Assembly: GCF_000385135.1 (NCBI RefSeq) | Contig: NZ_ARQM01000004.1 | Span: 1 to 64,000, forward strand | Length of the DNA: 64,000 nucleotides | Reading direction: 5' to 3' | From: Promicromonospora sukumoe 327MFSha3.1 | GTDB lineage: Bacteria; Actinomycetota; Actinomycetes; Actinomycetales; Cellulomonadaceae | Shown: positions 50,611 to 60,226 of the stretch, in pieces | How the letters are laid out: each line of letters starts with the position of its first letter | Numbering within the stretch: position 1 is the first letter of the stretch | The notes under the pieces: model-generated | What the model was told of the DNA's origin: nothing | The model's input: only the letters and a program-made list of their open reading frames with translations | Databases searched by the model: none | Translations under genes and position numbers: made by a program

Positions 50611-52425
50611 TTGAAGATCAGGCGACTGAGCGCCGCCGTCGCGGTGGCCGCCAGTGGCGCGCTGCTGTTCTCGGCGTGCACCAGCCCGGCGGGCAACGAC
50701 GACCCGGCTGAGGGTGAGTCCACGGCGACGTCGGCCGCGGCCGACGGTCCGTGCAAGGCTGACCTCGGGGACGTCACCACCGCCGACGGTGAGATCAAGG
50801 TGTCGGTCGAGGACGAGTTCCTCGGCTACAACACGAACACCCCGGAGACCTACTCCACGTACAACAGCGCGGTCACCGAGCGTCTGTTCGGCGGCTTCTG
50901 GTACTTCGGCAACGACGGCTCCATCTGCACCGACGACGAGTACGGCACCTACGAGGCGACGTCCGAGGACCCGCTGCAGGTCGAGTACACCCTCAACGAC
51001 GAGGCTGCCTGGTCCGACGGCACCCCGATCACCTACGCCGACTACCTGCTCGACTGGGCGGCCCAGGCCATCACCGAGGACGGCAAGGTCACCGACGACG
51101 GCTCCGAGACGCCGCTGTTCAACCACATCTCCGGCCTGACGCTGGGCGACTACGTGCCCGAGGGTCCGCAGGCGGACTCCCCGGACGCCAAGTCGTTCAC
51201 CTACGACTACGAGCGCGTCTACGCCGACTGGAAGATCCAGATCGGCTCGCCGTTCCCGGCCCACGTGGTCGCCGAGCAGGCGGGCGTCTCCACGGAGGAG
51301 CTCGTCACCGCGATCCAGGACCTCGACCTCGACGTCCTGAAGAAGGCCGCCAAGTTCTGGAACGAGGGCTGGCTGTCGCAGCCGGGCGAGGTCCCGGACC
51401 CGGCGATCGCCCCCGTGAGCGGCCCGTACGACTTCAAGGCCGACGGCTGGGAGGCCGGTCAGTACATCACCCTCGAGGCGAACGACAAGTACTGGGGCAC
51501 GCCCGCCGCGACCAAGGAGCTGACCTTCCGCTTCGTGGCCGCCGACGCGCAGATCCAGGCGCTCGCCAACGGTGACCTCGACGTCATCCAGCCGAACGGC
51601 CCGACCGTCGACACGGTGACGCAGCTCGAGCAGCTCGGTGACGCCGTCACGGTGGACACCAACCAGAACCTGACCTGGGAGCACCTCGACTTCAACTTCA
51701 ACTCGGGCATCTTCTCCGACTCGCTGGAGGCCCGTGAGGCGTTCGCGCTCTGCGTGCCGCGCCAGAAGATCGTGGACGACCTGATCAAGCCGATCGCCCC
51801 CGAGGCCGTCGTCATGGACGCCCGCGAGGTCTTCCCGTTCCAGGACAACTACGAGGCCACGGTCTCCGAGTCCTACGACGGCCGGTACGACGAGGTCGAC
51901 CTCGAGGCCGCCAAGGAGAAGTTCGCTGCCGCGGGCCTCAAGGAGGGCGAGAAGGTTCGCATCGGCTACGCCGCGCCGAACCCGCGTCGTGCCGCCGAGG
52001 TCGAGGCCATCAAGTCCTCGTGCGACCAGGTCGGCTTCGAGATCGTCGACTCCGCCGCGCCGGACTTCTTCGACAAGGACCTGCCGAATGGTGACTACGA
52101 GGTCGCGCTGTTCGCCTGGGCCGGCTCGGGTCAGATCGCCTCGGGCGAGAACATCTACTCGACCACCGGTCAGCAGAACTACGGTGGCTACTCCGACAAG
52201 ACCGTGGACGAGGCCTGGAAGACCCTGGCCGGCACCACGGACGAGGCGGTGCACGCCGAGCAGACCGTGATCATCGAGAAGCAGCTGTGGGACACCCTGT
52301 TCGGTATCCCGCTGTTCGCCCACCCGGGCGTCATCGCCAGCAGCTCGAGCCTGGAGAACGTGCGGAACACCGCCGCTCAGAGCGGTGTGCTGTGGAACTC
52401 CGAGCAGTGGGCCCGCGCCTCCTGA
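50611..52425 (+). CDS. Peptide/oligopeptide ABC transporter binding lipoprotein (SBP family 5)
   Basis: 604 aa from TTG 50611 with TGAGGAGG upstream. Lipoprotein signal RLSAAVAVAASGALLFSAC with lipobox FSAC. Family-5 landmarks: VTERLFGGFWYFGNDGS, WSDGTPITYADYLLDW, ANDKYWGTPAATKELTFRFV and the C-terminal NYGGYSDKTVDEAWKTL. Delivers peptides to the permeases downstream; a terminator-like hairpin at 52444 would make its message more abundant than that of the permeases. Confidence 0.88.
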   Translation: MKIRRLSAAVAVAASGALLFSACTSPAGNDDPAEGESTATSAAADGPCKADLGDVTTADGEIKVSVEDEFLGYNTNTPETYSTYNSAVTERLFGGFWYFGNDGSICTDDEYGTYEATSEDPLQVEYTLNDEAAWSDGTPITYADYLLDWAAQAITEDGKVTDDGSETPLFNHISGLTLGDYVPEGPQADSPDAKSFTYDYERVYADWKIQIGSPFPAHVVAEQAGVSTEELVTAIQDLDLDVLKKAAKFWNEGWLSQPGEVPDPAIAPVSGPYDFKADGWEAGQYITLEANDKYWGTPAATKELTFRFVAADAQIQALANGDLDVIQPNGPTVDTVTQLEQLGDAVTVDTNQNLTWEHLDFNFNSGIFSDSLEAREAFALCVPRQKIVDDLIKPIAPEAVVMDAREVFPFQDNYEATVSESYDGRYDEVDLEAAKEKFAAAGLKEGEKVRIGYAAPNPRRAAEVEAIKSSCDQVGFEIVDSAAPDFFDKDLPNGDYEVALFAWAGSGQIASGENIYSTTGQQNYGGYSDKTVDEAWKTLAGTTDEAVHAEQTVIIEKQLWDTLFGIPLFAHPGVIASSSSLENVRNTAAQSGVLWNSEQWARAS

Positions 52426-52443
52426 CGCGAGCCTGACGCAAGA

Positions 52444-52481
52444 CCTGCGGGGAAGGGCGCCTCTGGTCCCTTCCCCGCAGG
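52444..52481 (+). terminator. Hairpin terminator after the peptide-binding protein gene
   Basis: 14-bp arms cctgcggggaaggg (52444-52457) and cccttccccgcagg (52468-52481), 10-nt loop, followed by gctgttcgctt. Probably partial termination before the permease genes. Confidence 0.7.
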
Positions 52482-52619
52482 GCTGTTCGCTTCCGGTCAG
52501 GATTATTTCCAGTCCTGACCAGGGCGAATGGCAGCAATTTTCATCCTGTGTCCTATAGTGACACGCTGATCGCATTCCCCAGCAGACGCCGTGCTGCGTC
52601 CGCCTCGAAGGGCCACCCC

Positions 52620-54140
52620 GTGCTCAAGTTCATCCTCCGGCGCATCGGCGCCTCGGCGCTCGTCCTGCTGGGCGCCTCACTGCTCGTGTATGTCCTGACC
52701 ATCAACTCGGGCGACCCGCTCAAGGACCTGCGCGAGTCCAACTCCCAGAACAAGCAGCAGCTCATCGACCAGCGGATCGCGCTGATGCGGCTCGACGATC
52801 CCTGGTACGAGCGCTACTGGGACTGGCTCAGAGGCGTGGGAGGCTGCTTCACCGGGAACTGCGACCTCGGCGTCACCGTGAACGGCGTCGACGTGCTCGG
52901 CCTGACGCAGCAGGCGGCCAGCTCCACGCTGCGCCTGGTGACCGTGGCCACGCTGCTCGCCATCGTCGTCGGCATCGCGCTCGGCATCCTGACCGCGATC
53001 CGGCAGTACTCGGGCTTCGACTACTCGATCACGTTCAGCGCGTTCCTCTTCTTCTCGCTGCCCGTGTTCTGGGCCGCCACGCTGCTCAAGGAGTTCGCGG
53101 CCATCCAGTACAACAACTGGATCGCGGACGGCCACTACGCGCCGTTGACCATCGTGATAGTCGCGGTGGTGGCGGCCTTCCTGCTCCAGGCCGTGCTCGG
53201 CGGCACGAGGAAGCGCCGGCTGCTGACGGCGGCGGTCGTGTTCGCGTTCGTCACCGTCGTCCTCTTCGTCTTCAACGCCCTCGACTGGTGGCGCAACCCG
53301 ATGTTCGGCGTCGGTGGCGTGCTCGTGACGTCGCTCGCCGCGGGCGTGCTCGTCACGTCGCTCGTCGCCGGCATCCGGAACAGGCGGGCGCTCTACGCGG
53401 CGCTCACCACCGCCGTCGTCGGCACGCTCTCCTACCTCGTGTTCGCGCAGCCCCTGTTCAACAGCCCGAGCTGGCTGCTGCTCGCCGGGCTGTTCGTGCT
53501 CGCGGTGCTCGTCTCGGTGGGCATCGGTGCCGCCTGGGGCGGCTACGCCCGCAAGCAGGCCATGCTCATCACCGGCATCACGGGTGTCATCACCAGCCTC
53601 GTGGTCGTCGTCGACATCCTGATCGTGCACTGGTCCGGCTTCCTGGGCATCAAGTCGCGCCCGATCTCGACGATCGGCTCGCAGACGCCGAACTTCACCG
53701 GCGACTTCTGGGAGCAGGTGCTCGACAAGGGCACGCAGATCCTGCTGCCGACCATCCTGCTCACGCTGGTCTCCGTGGCGAGCTACTCGCGGTACACGCG
53801 GTCCTCGATGCTCGAGACGCTGAACCAGGACTACGTGCGCACCGGCCGGTCCAAGGGCCTGTCCGAGCGTGAGGTCATCGTCAAGCACGCGTTCCGCAAC
53901 GCGCTGATCCCGATCACCACGATCATCGCGTTCGACTTCGCGGGCATCATCGGCGGCGCGATCATCACGGAGCAGGTGTTCGGCTGGAAGGGCATGGGTG
54001 CCCTGTTCCAGGACGGCCTGAACGCCGTCGACCCGGCGCCCGTGATGGCGTTCTTCCTCGTCACGGGTATTGCGGCCGTGCTGATGAACCTGCTGGCAGA
54101 CATCGCGTACGCGGCCCTCGACCCCCGGATCCGGCGCTGA
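52620..54140 (+). CDS. Peptide ABC transporter permease, DppB-like with membrane insertion
   Basis: 506 aa from GTG 52620, where the DppB-type opening VLKFILRRIGASALVLLGASLLVYVL begins; the frame is open to 52548. The usual DppB is about 310-340 aa. Here residues about 180-330 form an extra block with several hydrophobic helices (VVAAFLLQAVLGG, LLTAAVVFAFVTVVLFVF, VLVTSLAAGVLVTSLVAG, LLLAGLFVLAVLVSVGIGAA). The conserved coupling region SMLETLNQDYVRTGRSKGLSEREVIVKHAFRNALIP is intact near 400-435. Such enlarged DppB proteins occur in related actinobacteria. Confidence 0.87.
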   Translation: MLKFILRRIGASALVLLGASLLVYVLTINSGDPLKDLRESNSQNKQQLIDQRIALMRLDDPWYERYWDWLRGVGGCFTGNCDLGVTVNGVDVLGLTQQAASSTLRLVTVATLLAIVVGIALGILTAIRQYSGFDYSITFSAFLFFSLPVFWAATLLKEFAAIQYNNWIADGHYAPLTIVIVAVVAAFLLQAVLGGTRKRRLLTAAVVFAFVTVVLFVFNALDWWRNPMFGVGGVLVTSLAAGVLVTSLVAGIRNRRALYAALTTAVVGTLSYLVFAQPLFNSPSWLLLAGLFVLAVLVSVGIGAAWGGYARKQAMLITGITGVITSLVVVVDILIVHWSGFLGIKSRPISTIGSQTPNFTGDFWEQVLDKGTQILLPTILLTLVSVASYSRYTRSSMLETLNQDYVRTGRSKGLSEREVIVKHAFRNALIPITTIIAFDFAGIIGGAIITEQVFGWKGMGALFQDGLNAVDPAPVMAFFLVTGIAAVLMNLLADIAYAALDPRIRR

Positions 54141-54167
54141 GCGCGGGCCACGGCAGGAGACACAGAC

Positions 54168-55166
54168 ATGAGTGACATCAGGAACAGCAACCCCGGTGGC
54201 GAGGACTACGAGCCGCAGGTGACCGCCTCGGGCGTCGACGCGGTCGGCCTCGCGGCCGGCGGCTCGGCCGACCCGCTGCCCGGCGAGGACAAGTCCTACA
54301 GCCAGGGCCAGCTCGTCGCGCGGCGCTTCTTCCGGCACCGCGCCGCCCTCACCTCGATGATCGTGCTGGGCATCATCATCGTGGTGGCCTTCACCTCCAT
54401 CGGCGTCGGCGACATCCCCGGCTGGTGGCCCAAGGACTACCGGCTCCAGTACGACAAGATCGGCGACGGCGCGCCCACCTGGGAGTATCCGTTCGGTCAG
54501 GACACCGGCGGCAAGGACTACTTCGCGCTGGTCATGCGCGGCACGCAGTTCTCGCTGATCATCGCGTTCGCCGTCGGCATCATCTCCACGATCGTGGGCA
54601 CGCTCATCGGTGCGCTGGCGGGGTTCTACCGCGGGTGGCTGGAGTCGATCCTCATGCGGGTCACCGACGTCTTCATCGTCATCCCGCTGCTGGTGATCGC
54701 GGCCGTGCTCGGCAAGACGGCCTCGAGCTGGGGCATCCTCGGCCTGGCCCTCGTGCTCGGCCTCGTCACCTGGACGAGCCTGGCCCGGCTGGTGCGCGGT
54801 GAGGTGCTCTCGCTGCGCGAGCGCGACTTCGTGCTCGCCGCCCAGGCGGTCGGCACCGGCCCCTGGCGCATCATCACGCGGCACGTGCTGCCCAACGCCG
54901 TCGGCGTCATCATCGTGTCCGCGACGCTCTCGATCTCGGCGGCGATCCTGCTCGAGACGTCGCTGAGCTTCCTCGGGTTCGGCGTCCAGGCGCCCGACAC
55001 CTCGCTGGGTACCCTCATCTCCGACTACCAGGCCGCCTTCGCGACGCGGCCGTGGCTGTTCTGGTGGCCGGGCCTGATGATCCTGACCATCGCCCTGTGC
55101 GTGAACTTCATCGGCGACGGCCTGCGCGACGCGTTCGACCCCCGCCAGAACCGGACCAAGGACTGA
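54168..55166 (+). CDS. Peptide ABC transporter permease, DppC-like
   Basis: 332 aa, GGCAGGAGA upstream of ATG 54168. It has a hydrophilic leader of about 50 residues, then six helices starting RAALTSMIVLGIIIVVAFTSI. The coupling motif EVLSLRERDFVLAAQAVGTGPWRIITRHVLPNA lies at about 204-236. PFGQDTGGKDYFALVMRG before helix 2 is typical of DppC. Pairs with the DppB-like permease. Confidence 0.9.
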   Translation: MSDIRNSNPGGEDYEPQVTASGVDAVGLAAGGSADPLPGEDKSYSQGQLVARRFFRHRAALTSMIVLGIIIVVAFTSIGVGDIPGWWPKDYRLQYDKIGDGAPTWEYPFGQDTGGKDYFALVMRGTQFSLIIAFAVGIISTIVGTLIGALAGFYRGWLESILMRVTDVFIVIPLLVIAAVLGKTASSWGILGLALVLGLVTWTSLARLVRGEVLSLRERDFVLAAQAVGTGPWRIITRHVLPNAVGVIIVSATLSISAAILLETSLSFLGFGVQAPDTSLGTLISDYQAAFATRPWLFWWPGLMILTIALCVNFIGDGLRDAFDPRQNRTKD

Positions 55167-55168
55167 GA

Positions 55169-56983
55169 ATGACGACTCTCGACATCAGCGCCTCCGGCCC
55201 TGCCACGGCGACCGGCGACGCCGTCCTCGCCTTCGAGGACCTCACCGTCACGTTCAAGACCGAGTTCGGCGACGTGCACGCCGTCAAGGGCATCGACCTG
55301 GAGGTCCGGCCCGGCGAGGTCGTCGCGCTCGTGGGCGAGTCCGGCTCGGGCAAGTCCGTCACGTCGATGACGGCGCTCGGCCTGCTGCCCCGCAACGCCC
55401 GCGTCGGCGGCACCATCCGCGTGGGCGACAAGGAGGTGGGCGCCCTCGACGGCCGGGGCCTGCGCAACATGCGCGGCAACGACGTGGCCATGGTCTTCCA
55501 GGAGCCCATGACCGCGCTCAACCCGGTGCTCACCATCGGCGACCAGCTCACCGAGGGCCTGCAGCTGCACGGCATCGCCTACGGCAAGCAGGCGACGGCG
55601 CGGGCCGCCGAGCTGCTCGCCATGGTCGGCATCCCCGAGCCGGAGCGCCGCCTCAAGCAGTACCCGCACGAGCTGTCCGGCGGCCAGCGGCAGCGCGTCG
55701 TCATCGCCATGGCGATCGCGTGCGACCCCAAGGTGATCATCGCCGACGAGCCCACCACGGCCCTCGACGTGACCGTGCAGGCCGACATCCTCGACCTGCT
55801 GCGCTCGCTCAAGGACAAGCTGAACACCGGCATCCTGCTGATCACCCACAACATGGGTGTCGTGGCCGACATGGCCGACCGCGTCGCCGTCATGCTCAAG
55901 GGCGACCTCGTGGAGACGGGCACCGCCGACCAGGTGCTCAACCACCCGCGGCACGACTACACCAAGCGCCTGCTGGCCGCCGTGCCCCACCTGGGGTCCG
56001 GGCCGGGGCAGTTCGGCGACGTCGCGCCCGTGGAGGCGGCCGCCGAGGACCTGCCCGCGCTCGACCTGAACAACCTCGTCATCGAGTACCACCGCCTGGG
56101 CAAGCCCACCTTCCGGGCCGTCGACGACGTGTCGCTCTCGGTGGCGCAGGGCGAGATCGTGGGCCTCGTGGGCGAGTCGGGCTCCGGCAAGTCCACGATC
56201 GCCAAGTGCGCGCTGGGGCTCATCCCCGCGGCCTCCGGCTCGGTGTCGATCCTCGGCACGGGCTTCGGCAAGCTGCGCGGCAAGGAGCTCAAGGCCCTGC
56301 GCAAGCGCATCGGCGTCGTGTTCCAGGACCCGGCGTCGTCGCTCAACCCGCGCCTGCCGATCGGTGACGTGATCGCCGAGCCGCTGGTGGTGCACAAGGA
56401 GGGCGACGAGCGGTCGCGCCGCCGCCGCGTGCTGGAGCTGCTCGACGCCGTCGAGCTGCCCCGCAGCGTCTACAACCGCTACCCGCACGAGCTCTCCGGC
56501 GGCCAGCGCCAGCGCGTGAGCATCGCCCGCGCGCTCACGCTCGACCCCGAGCTGCTGGTCGCGGACGAGCCGACGTCGGCCCTGGACGTGTCCGTGCAGG
56601 CCAACGTGCTCAAGATGTTCACGTCGCTGCAGGAGCGGTACAAGTTCGCGTGCCTCTTCGTGAGCCACGACCTCGCGGTGATCGACCTGCTGGCCCACCG
56701 CGTGGTGGTGCTGCAGAACGGCCGCATCGTGGAGCAGGGCCCCCGCGAGGAGGTGCTGCACCACCCCCGCGAGGAGTACACGCAGCGGCTCATCGCGGCC
56801 GCCCCGGTGCCGGAGCCGCTGGAGCAGCGGCGCCGGCGCGAGGCGCGGCACGCGCTGCTGAACAAGCTCGGCGAGGACATCGCGGAACTGCACGTCGACG
56901 ACGACTACGAGCGCCCCACGCCGCGCCAGGACGAGGGCGGCAACTCGTCCGGCCTCGGCGGCCTCCTGGGCGGCGGCAGCTGA
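55169..56983 (+). CDS. Peptide ABC transporter ATP-binding protein, DppD-DppF fusion
   Basis: 604 aa from ATG 55169, 2 bp after the DppC stop. Two complete ATPase domains. The first: LVGESGSGKSVTSMTALGLL, HELSGGQRQRVVIAMAIACD, VIIADEPTTALDVTVQA. The second (from about 295): LVGESGSGKSTIAKCALGLI, HELSGGQRQRVSIARALTLD, LLVADEPTSALDVSVQAN. Each ends with the oligopeptide-specific region (NHPRHDYTKRLLAAVP; HHPREEYTQRLIAAAP). Energises peptide uptake. Confidence 0.92.
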   Translation: MTTLDISASGPATATGDAVLAFEDLTVTFKTEFGDVHAVKGIDLEVRPGEVVALVGESGSGKSVTSMTALGLLPRNARVGGTIRVGDKEVGALDGRGLRNMRGNDVAMVFQEPMTALNPVLTIGDQLTEGLQLHGIAYGKQATARAAELLAMVGIPEPERRLKQYPHELSGGQRQRVVIAMAIACDPKVIIADEPTTALDVTVQADILDLLRSLKDKLNTGILLITHNMGVVADMADRVAVMLKGDLVETGTADQVLNHPRHDYTKRLLAAVPHLGSGPGQFGDVAPVEAAAEDLPALDLNNLVIEYHRLGKPTFRAVDDVSLSVAQGEIVGLVGESGSGKSTIAKCALGLIPAASGSVSILGTGFGKLRGKELKALRKRIGVVFQDPASSLNPRLPIGDVIAEPLVVHKEGDERSRRRRVLELLDAVELPRSVYNRYPHELSGGQRQRVSIARALTLDPELLVADEPTSALDVSVQANVLKMFTSLQERYKFACLFVSHDLAVIDLLAHRVVVLQNGRIVEQGPREEVLHHPREEYTQRLIAAAPVPEPLEQRRRREARHALLNKLGEDIAELHVDDDYERPTPRQDEGGNSSGLGGLLGGGS

Positions 56984-56987
56984 GGTA

Positions 56988-57037
56988 GGTCTCGACAGGC
57001 TCGACCACCGGCACCGCTGGTCGAGCCTGTCGAGACC
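56988..57037. repeat. Perfect 20-bp inverted repeat between convergent genes
   Basis: ggtctcgacaggctcgacca (56988-57007) and its exact complement (57018-57037) with a 10-nt loop ccggcaccgc. Sequences with tcgacaggctcgacca are a common intergenic dispersed palindrome in Micrococcales genomes, as I recall. Here it probably also ends transcription from both sides. Confidence 0.75.
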
Positions 57038-57040
57038 CCG

Positions 57041-58009
57041 TTACTCGGTGGCGTCCACCGTGATGCTGACCTCGCCCGGGGGCAGCCGCGTCTCGGCGTC
57101 GACCCACGCGGCCTCGTCGCGCAGCCACACGCGGTTGTCCACGTGCACCGCGACGGCCTGCGTGGACTGGGCCGTCGCGACGGCCCACTGGCCGGTCGCC
57201 CAGCCGCCGCGCTGGGGGTCGTCCGGCGTCAGGGGCGTGGCGTCGACCGTCACGGTGACCGACGCCGGGTCCTGCCGGTTCGGGTCCGCCGCGCCGGTCG
57301 CGGGCGCGAGCCCGAGGTCCCGGCCCAGCCGGCCCGCCACCGCATCCCGGGCGGCGTCGGGGGCGACCTGGTCCGCGTCGGCCACCGGTGCGAGCTCGCA
57401 CGACAGGGCCGCGGGGGAGTTGCCGGTCAGGGCGGAGGCCCAGGCGCGCGACCGCGTCTCGTGCTGCGCGTAGGCGTCGGGGTAGGCGGAGCGCTGCACG
57501 GTCTGCGCGGCGTCCGTCACCTCCATGTCCTCGTACCCCTCGACCTCGACCAGCACGTCGTAGAAGGCGTTGGTCGAGTACACCGGGTCCAGGATCTGCT
57601 GGGGGTCGCCCCAGCCCTGGGACGGCCGCTGCTGGAACAGCCCCACCGAGTCACGGTCGCCGTAGTCGATGTTGATGAGCTTGGACTCCTGCAGCGCCGT
57701 CGCCAGGCCGATCGTGGCCGCCCGGGCCGGCAGGCCGCGGGCGACCGCGGTGCCGGCCACGAGCGCCGCGTTGTCCGCCTGGTCGGGCGAGAGGTACCAG
57801 TTCGAGCCCTCGAGCACGGCGGTGCAGCGCTCGGTGACGGGCCCGGACCCCGTCAGCCGGTTCAGCCCGACGACGACGCCCACCGTGGCGACCGCGCACA
57901 CGGCGCAGACCGTCACGATGTACTTCAGGGCGCGCCCCAGCTGCCGTCGCGGCGGGGGGCCGTCGACGGGTGGCGGGACCGGCGGGCCGGTCTCGGCCAG
58001 GATGGCCAT
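57041..58009 (-). CDS. Membrane-anchored lytic-transglycosylase-like protein
   Basis: 322 aa, ATG 58009. One helix, ALKYIVTVCAVCAVATVGVVVGL (about 27-49). The extracytoplasmic segment GLPARAATIGLATALQESKLINIDYGDRDSVGLFQQRPSQGWGDPQQI has the E (ALQES) and GLFQQRPSQGWG pattern of a lysozyme/transglycosylase fold seen in many actinobacterial membrane proteins, some misnamed heavy metal transporters. The C-terminal part (about 195-320) is a beta-rich region rich in VTVTVDATPL-type sequence. Peptidoglycan hydrolysis is plausible but unproven. Confidence 0.65.
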   Translation of the reverse strand: MAILAETGPPVPPPVDGPPPRRQLGRALKYIVTVCAVCAVATVGVVVGLNRLTGSGPVTERCTAVLEGSNWYLSPDQADNAALVAGTAVARGLPARAATIGLATALQESKLINIDYGDRDSVGLFQQRPSQGWGDPQQILDPVYSTNAFYDVLVEVEGYEDMEVTDAAQTVQRSAYPDAYAQHETRSRAWASALTGNSPAALSCELAPVADADQVAPDAARDAVAGRLGRDLGLAPATGAADPNRQDPASVTVTVDATPLTPDDPQRGGWATGQWAVATAQSTQAVAVHVDNRVWLRDEAAWVDAETRLPPGEVSITVDATE

Positions 58010-58099
58010 ACGTGCTCCCTGTCGTCCGGGGCGGTACCAGAAGGGCCACGAATTGTAATCCGCCTGGTCAGGGATGGTGCAAAACGGGTACGGGGCGCC

Positions 58100-59047
58100 T
58101 CAGTTGGCGTGCAGCACCTCGTTGAGCTCGATGCCGACGCCGGTCCGGTCGAGCACCTCGACGGCGCCCGTGGTGGAGTTCCGGCGGAAGAGCAGGTTGC
58201 TGCGGCCCGCGAGGTCGCGCGCCTTGACGGGCGCGGTGCCGTCGCCGTACGGGTCGGCGGCCGCGCCGAGCACCGTCACCTTGGTGCCGGCGGTCAGGTA
58301 CAGGCCGGCCTCGACCACGCAGTCGTCGCCGAGGGGGATACCGAGGCCGGCGTTGGCGCCCAGCAGGCAGCGCTCGCCGAGCGACACGACCTGCTTGCCG
58401 CCGCCGGACAGGGTGCCCATGATCGAGGCGCCACCGCCGACGTCGGACCCGTCGCCCACGGTGACCCCGGCCGAGATGCGGCCCTCGACCATGGACACGC
58501 CGAGCGTGCCGGCGTTGAAGTTCACGAAGCCCTCGTGCATCACCGTGGTGCCGGGGGCGAGGTACGCGCCCAGGCGCACCCGGTCGGCGTCGGCGATCCG
58601 GACGCCCGACGGGACGAGGTAGTCGACCATGCGGGGGAACTTGTCGACGCCGAACACCGTGACGTGGCCGCGGGCGCGCAGGCGCAGGCGGGTCTCCTCG
58701 AAGCCCTCGACGGCGCACGGGCCGGCGCTGGTCCAGACCACGTTCGTCAGCGCGCCGAAGATGCCGTCCATGTTGAGGCCGTGCGGCTTGACCAGGCGGG
58801 CCGAGAGCAGGTGCAGGCGCAGGTAGGCGTCCGAGACGCCCTTCGGGGGGTCGGCGAGGTCGATCTGCGTGGTCACGACCTCCAGCCGGACGCCGCGGAC
58901 GGCGTCCGCGCCCGCGGCCGCCGCGAGAGCCTCGGGCGGGGTGGCGCCGTCGGGCGCGTCGCCGAGGGCGGGCTCCGGGTACCAGGTGTCGAGGGTGGTG
59001 CCGTCGTCGGCGATCGTGGCAAGGCCGAAGCCCCATGCGGTCGTCAT
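58100..59047 (-). CDS. dapD: 2,3,4,5-tetrahydropyridine-2,6-dicarboxylate N-succinyltransferase
   Basis: 315 aa, ATG 59047. Succinylates tetrahydrodipicolinate with succinyl-CoA in the DAP/lysine pathway that feeds peptidoglycan. The actinobacterial DapD hallmark [21 protein letters not shown]...GTLSGGG is present, with the catalytic-site stretch [15 protein letters not shown] before it and the left-handed beta-helix after. Divergent from dapE with 42 bp between the starts, so overlapping promoters are likely. Confidence 0.93.
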   Translation of the reverse strand: MTTAWGFGLATIADDGTTLDTWYPEPALGDAPDGATPPEALAAAAGADAVRGVRLEVVTTQIDLADPPKGVSDAYLRLHLLSARLVKPHGLNMDGIFGALTNVVWTSAGPCAVEGFEETRLRLRARGHVTVFGVDKFPRMVDYLVPSGVRIADADRVRLGAYLAPGTTVMHEGFVNFNAGTLGVSMVEGRISAGVTVGDGSDVGGGASIMGTLSGGGKQVVSLGERCLLGANAGLGIPLGDDCVVEAGLYLTAGTKVTVLGAAADPYGDGTAPVKARDLAGRSNLLFRRNSTTGAVEVLDRTGVGIELNEVLHAN

Positions 59048-59089
59048 GCGTCCAGCCTAACGGCCACGACGAGCGCCTAGGCTTGCCCT

Positions 59090-60217
59090 GTGGACAACGC
59101 GATCGACCCTGCCCTGCTCGACCCGTCCGGCGAGGGGGCCGACCTCGTCGCCCTCACCCGGATCCTGTGCGACATCCCGTCCGTCAGCGGCGACGAGAGG
59201 GCCCTCGCCGACACGATCGAGGCGGTCCTGCGGGCCTGCCCGCACCTGGACGTGCTGCGCGACGGCGACGCCCTGGTGGCCCGGACGCACCTCGGCCGGG
59301 ACCGGCGCGTGGTGGTGGCCGGCCACATCGACACCGTGCCGATCGCGGACAACCTGCCGACCCGCCTCGTCGAGCAGGACGGCACCACCGAGCTCTGGGG
59401 CCGCGGCACCGTGGACATGCTCGGCGGGGTCGCCGTCGCGCTCGCCCTGGCGGTCGAGCTCGGCGCGCCCGGCACGGCGCCCGCGCACGACCTGACGTGG
59501 ATCTTCTACGACCACGAGGAGGTCGACTCCGCGCTGAACGGCCTGGGCCGCCTGGCCCGCAACCACCCGGAGCTGCTGCGGGGCGACTTCGCGATCCTGG
59601 GCGAGCCGTCCAACGCCGGCATCGAGGGCGGCTGCAACGGCACGATGCGGGTCGAGGTGCGCACCCACGGCGTCGCCGCGCACTCGGCGCGCGCGTGGAC
59701 GGGCGAGAACGCGATCCACGCGGTCGCGCCCGTGCTGACCCGGCTCGCGGCCTACGCGCCGCGCGAGGTCGAGGTGGACGGCCTGGTCTACCGCGAGGGC
59801 CTCAACGCCGTGCGGATCGACGGCGGCATCGCGGGCAACGTCATCCCCGACGCCTGCACGGTGGAGGTGAACTATCGTTTCGCCCCCTCGCGCTCCGTGG
59901 CCGGGGCGGAGGCCCACCTGCGGGAGGTCTTCGAGGGCTTCGAGGTCCTCGTGACGGACGCCGCGGGCGGCGCCCGCCCCGGCCTCGACGACCCGTTGGC
60001 GGCCCAGTTCGTGCAGTCGGTGCTGGCCACGACGGGTGGCGCGCCCGCCCCCAAGTACGGGTGGACCGACGTGGCCCGGTTCGCCGAGCTGGGAGTGCCC
60101 GCGGTCAACTTCGGCCCGGGTGACCCGCTGCTCGCGCACAAGGACGACGAGCACCTCCCCGTCGCGCAGCTCGCGCAGTGCCGCGACGCGCTGCGAGCGT
60201 GGCTGCTCGACGACTAG
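59090..60217 (+). CDS. dapE: Succinyl-diaminopimelate desuccinylase
   Basis: 375 aa from GTG 59090. M20-family zinc peptidase-like enzyme removing succinate from N-succinyl-LL-DAP. Metal ligands and catalytic residues are visible: [10 protein letters not shown] (His, and Asp two residues on), [11 protein letters not shown] (bridging Asp), YDHEEVDS (catalytic Glu, metal Glu), [14 protein letters not shown], and the C-terminal [10 protein letters not shown] (His). Acts two steps after DapD, in agreement with the divergent neighbour. Confidence 0.92.
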   Translation: MDNAIDPALLDPSGEGADLVALTRILCDIPSVSGDERALADTIEAVLRACPHLDVLRDGDALVARTHLGRDRRVVVAGHIDTVPIADNLPTRLVEQDGTTELWGRGTVDMLGGVAVALALAVELGAPGTAPAHDLTWIFYDHEEVDSALNGLGRLARNHPELLRGDFAILGEPSNAGIEGGCNGTMRVEVRTHGVAAHSARAWTGENAIHAVAPVLTRLAAYAPREVEVDGLVYREGLNAVRIDGGIAGNVIPDACTVEVNYRFAPSRSVAGAEAHLREVFEGFEVLVTDAAGGARPGLDDPLAAQFVQSVLATTGGAPAPKYGWTDVARFAELGVPAVNFGPGDPLLAHKDDEHLPVAQLAQCRDALRAWLLDD

Positions 60218-60226
60218 TTTGGTCGC

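Noticed and set aside
49900-52575. Minus-strand open frame of 891 codons
   Set aside because: Antisense to the cold-shock and peptide-binding protein genes.
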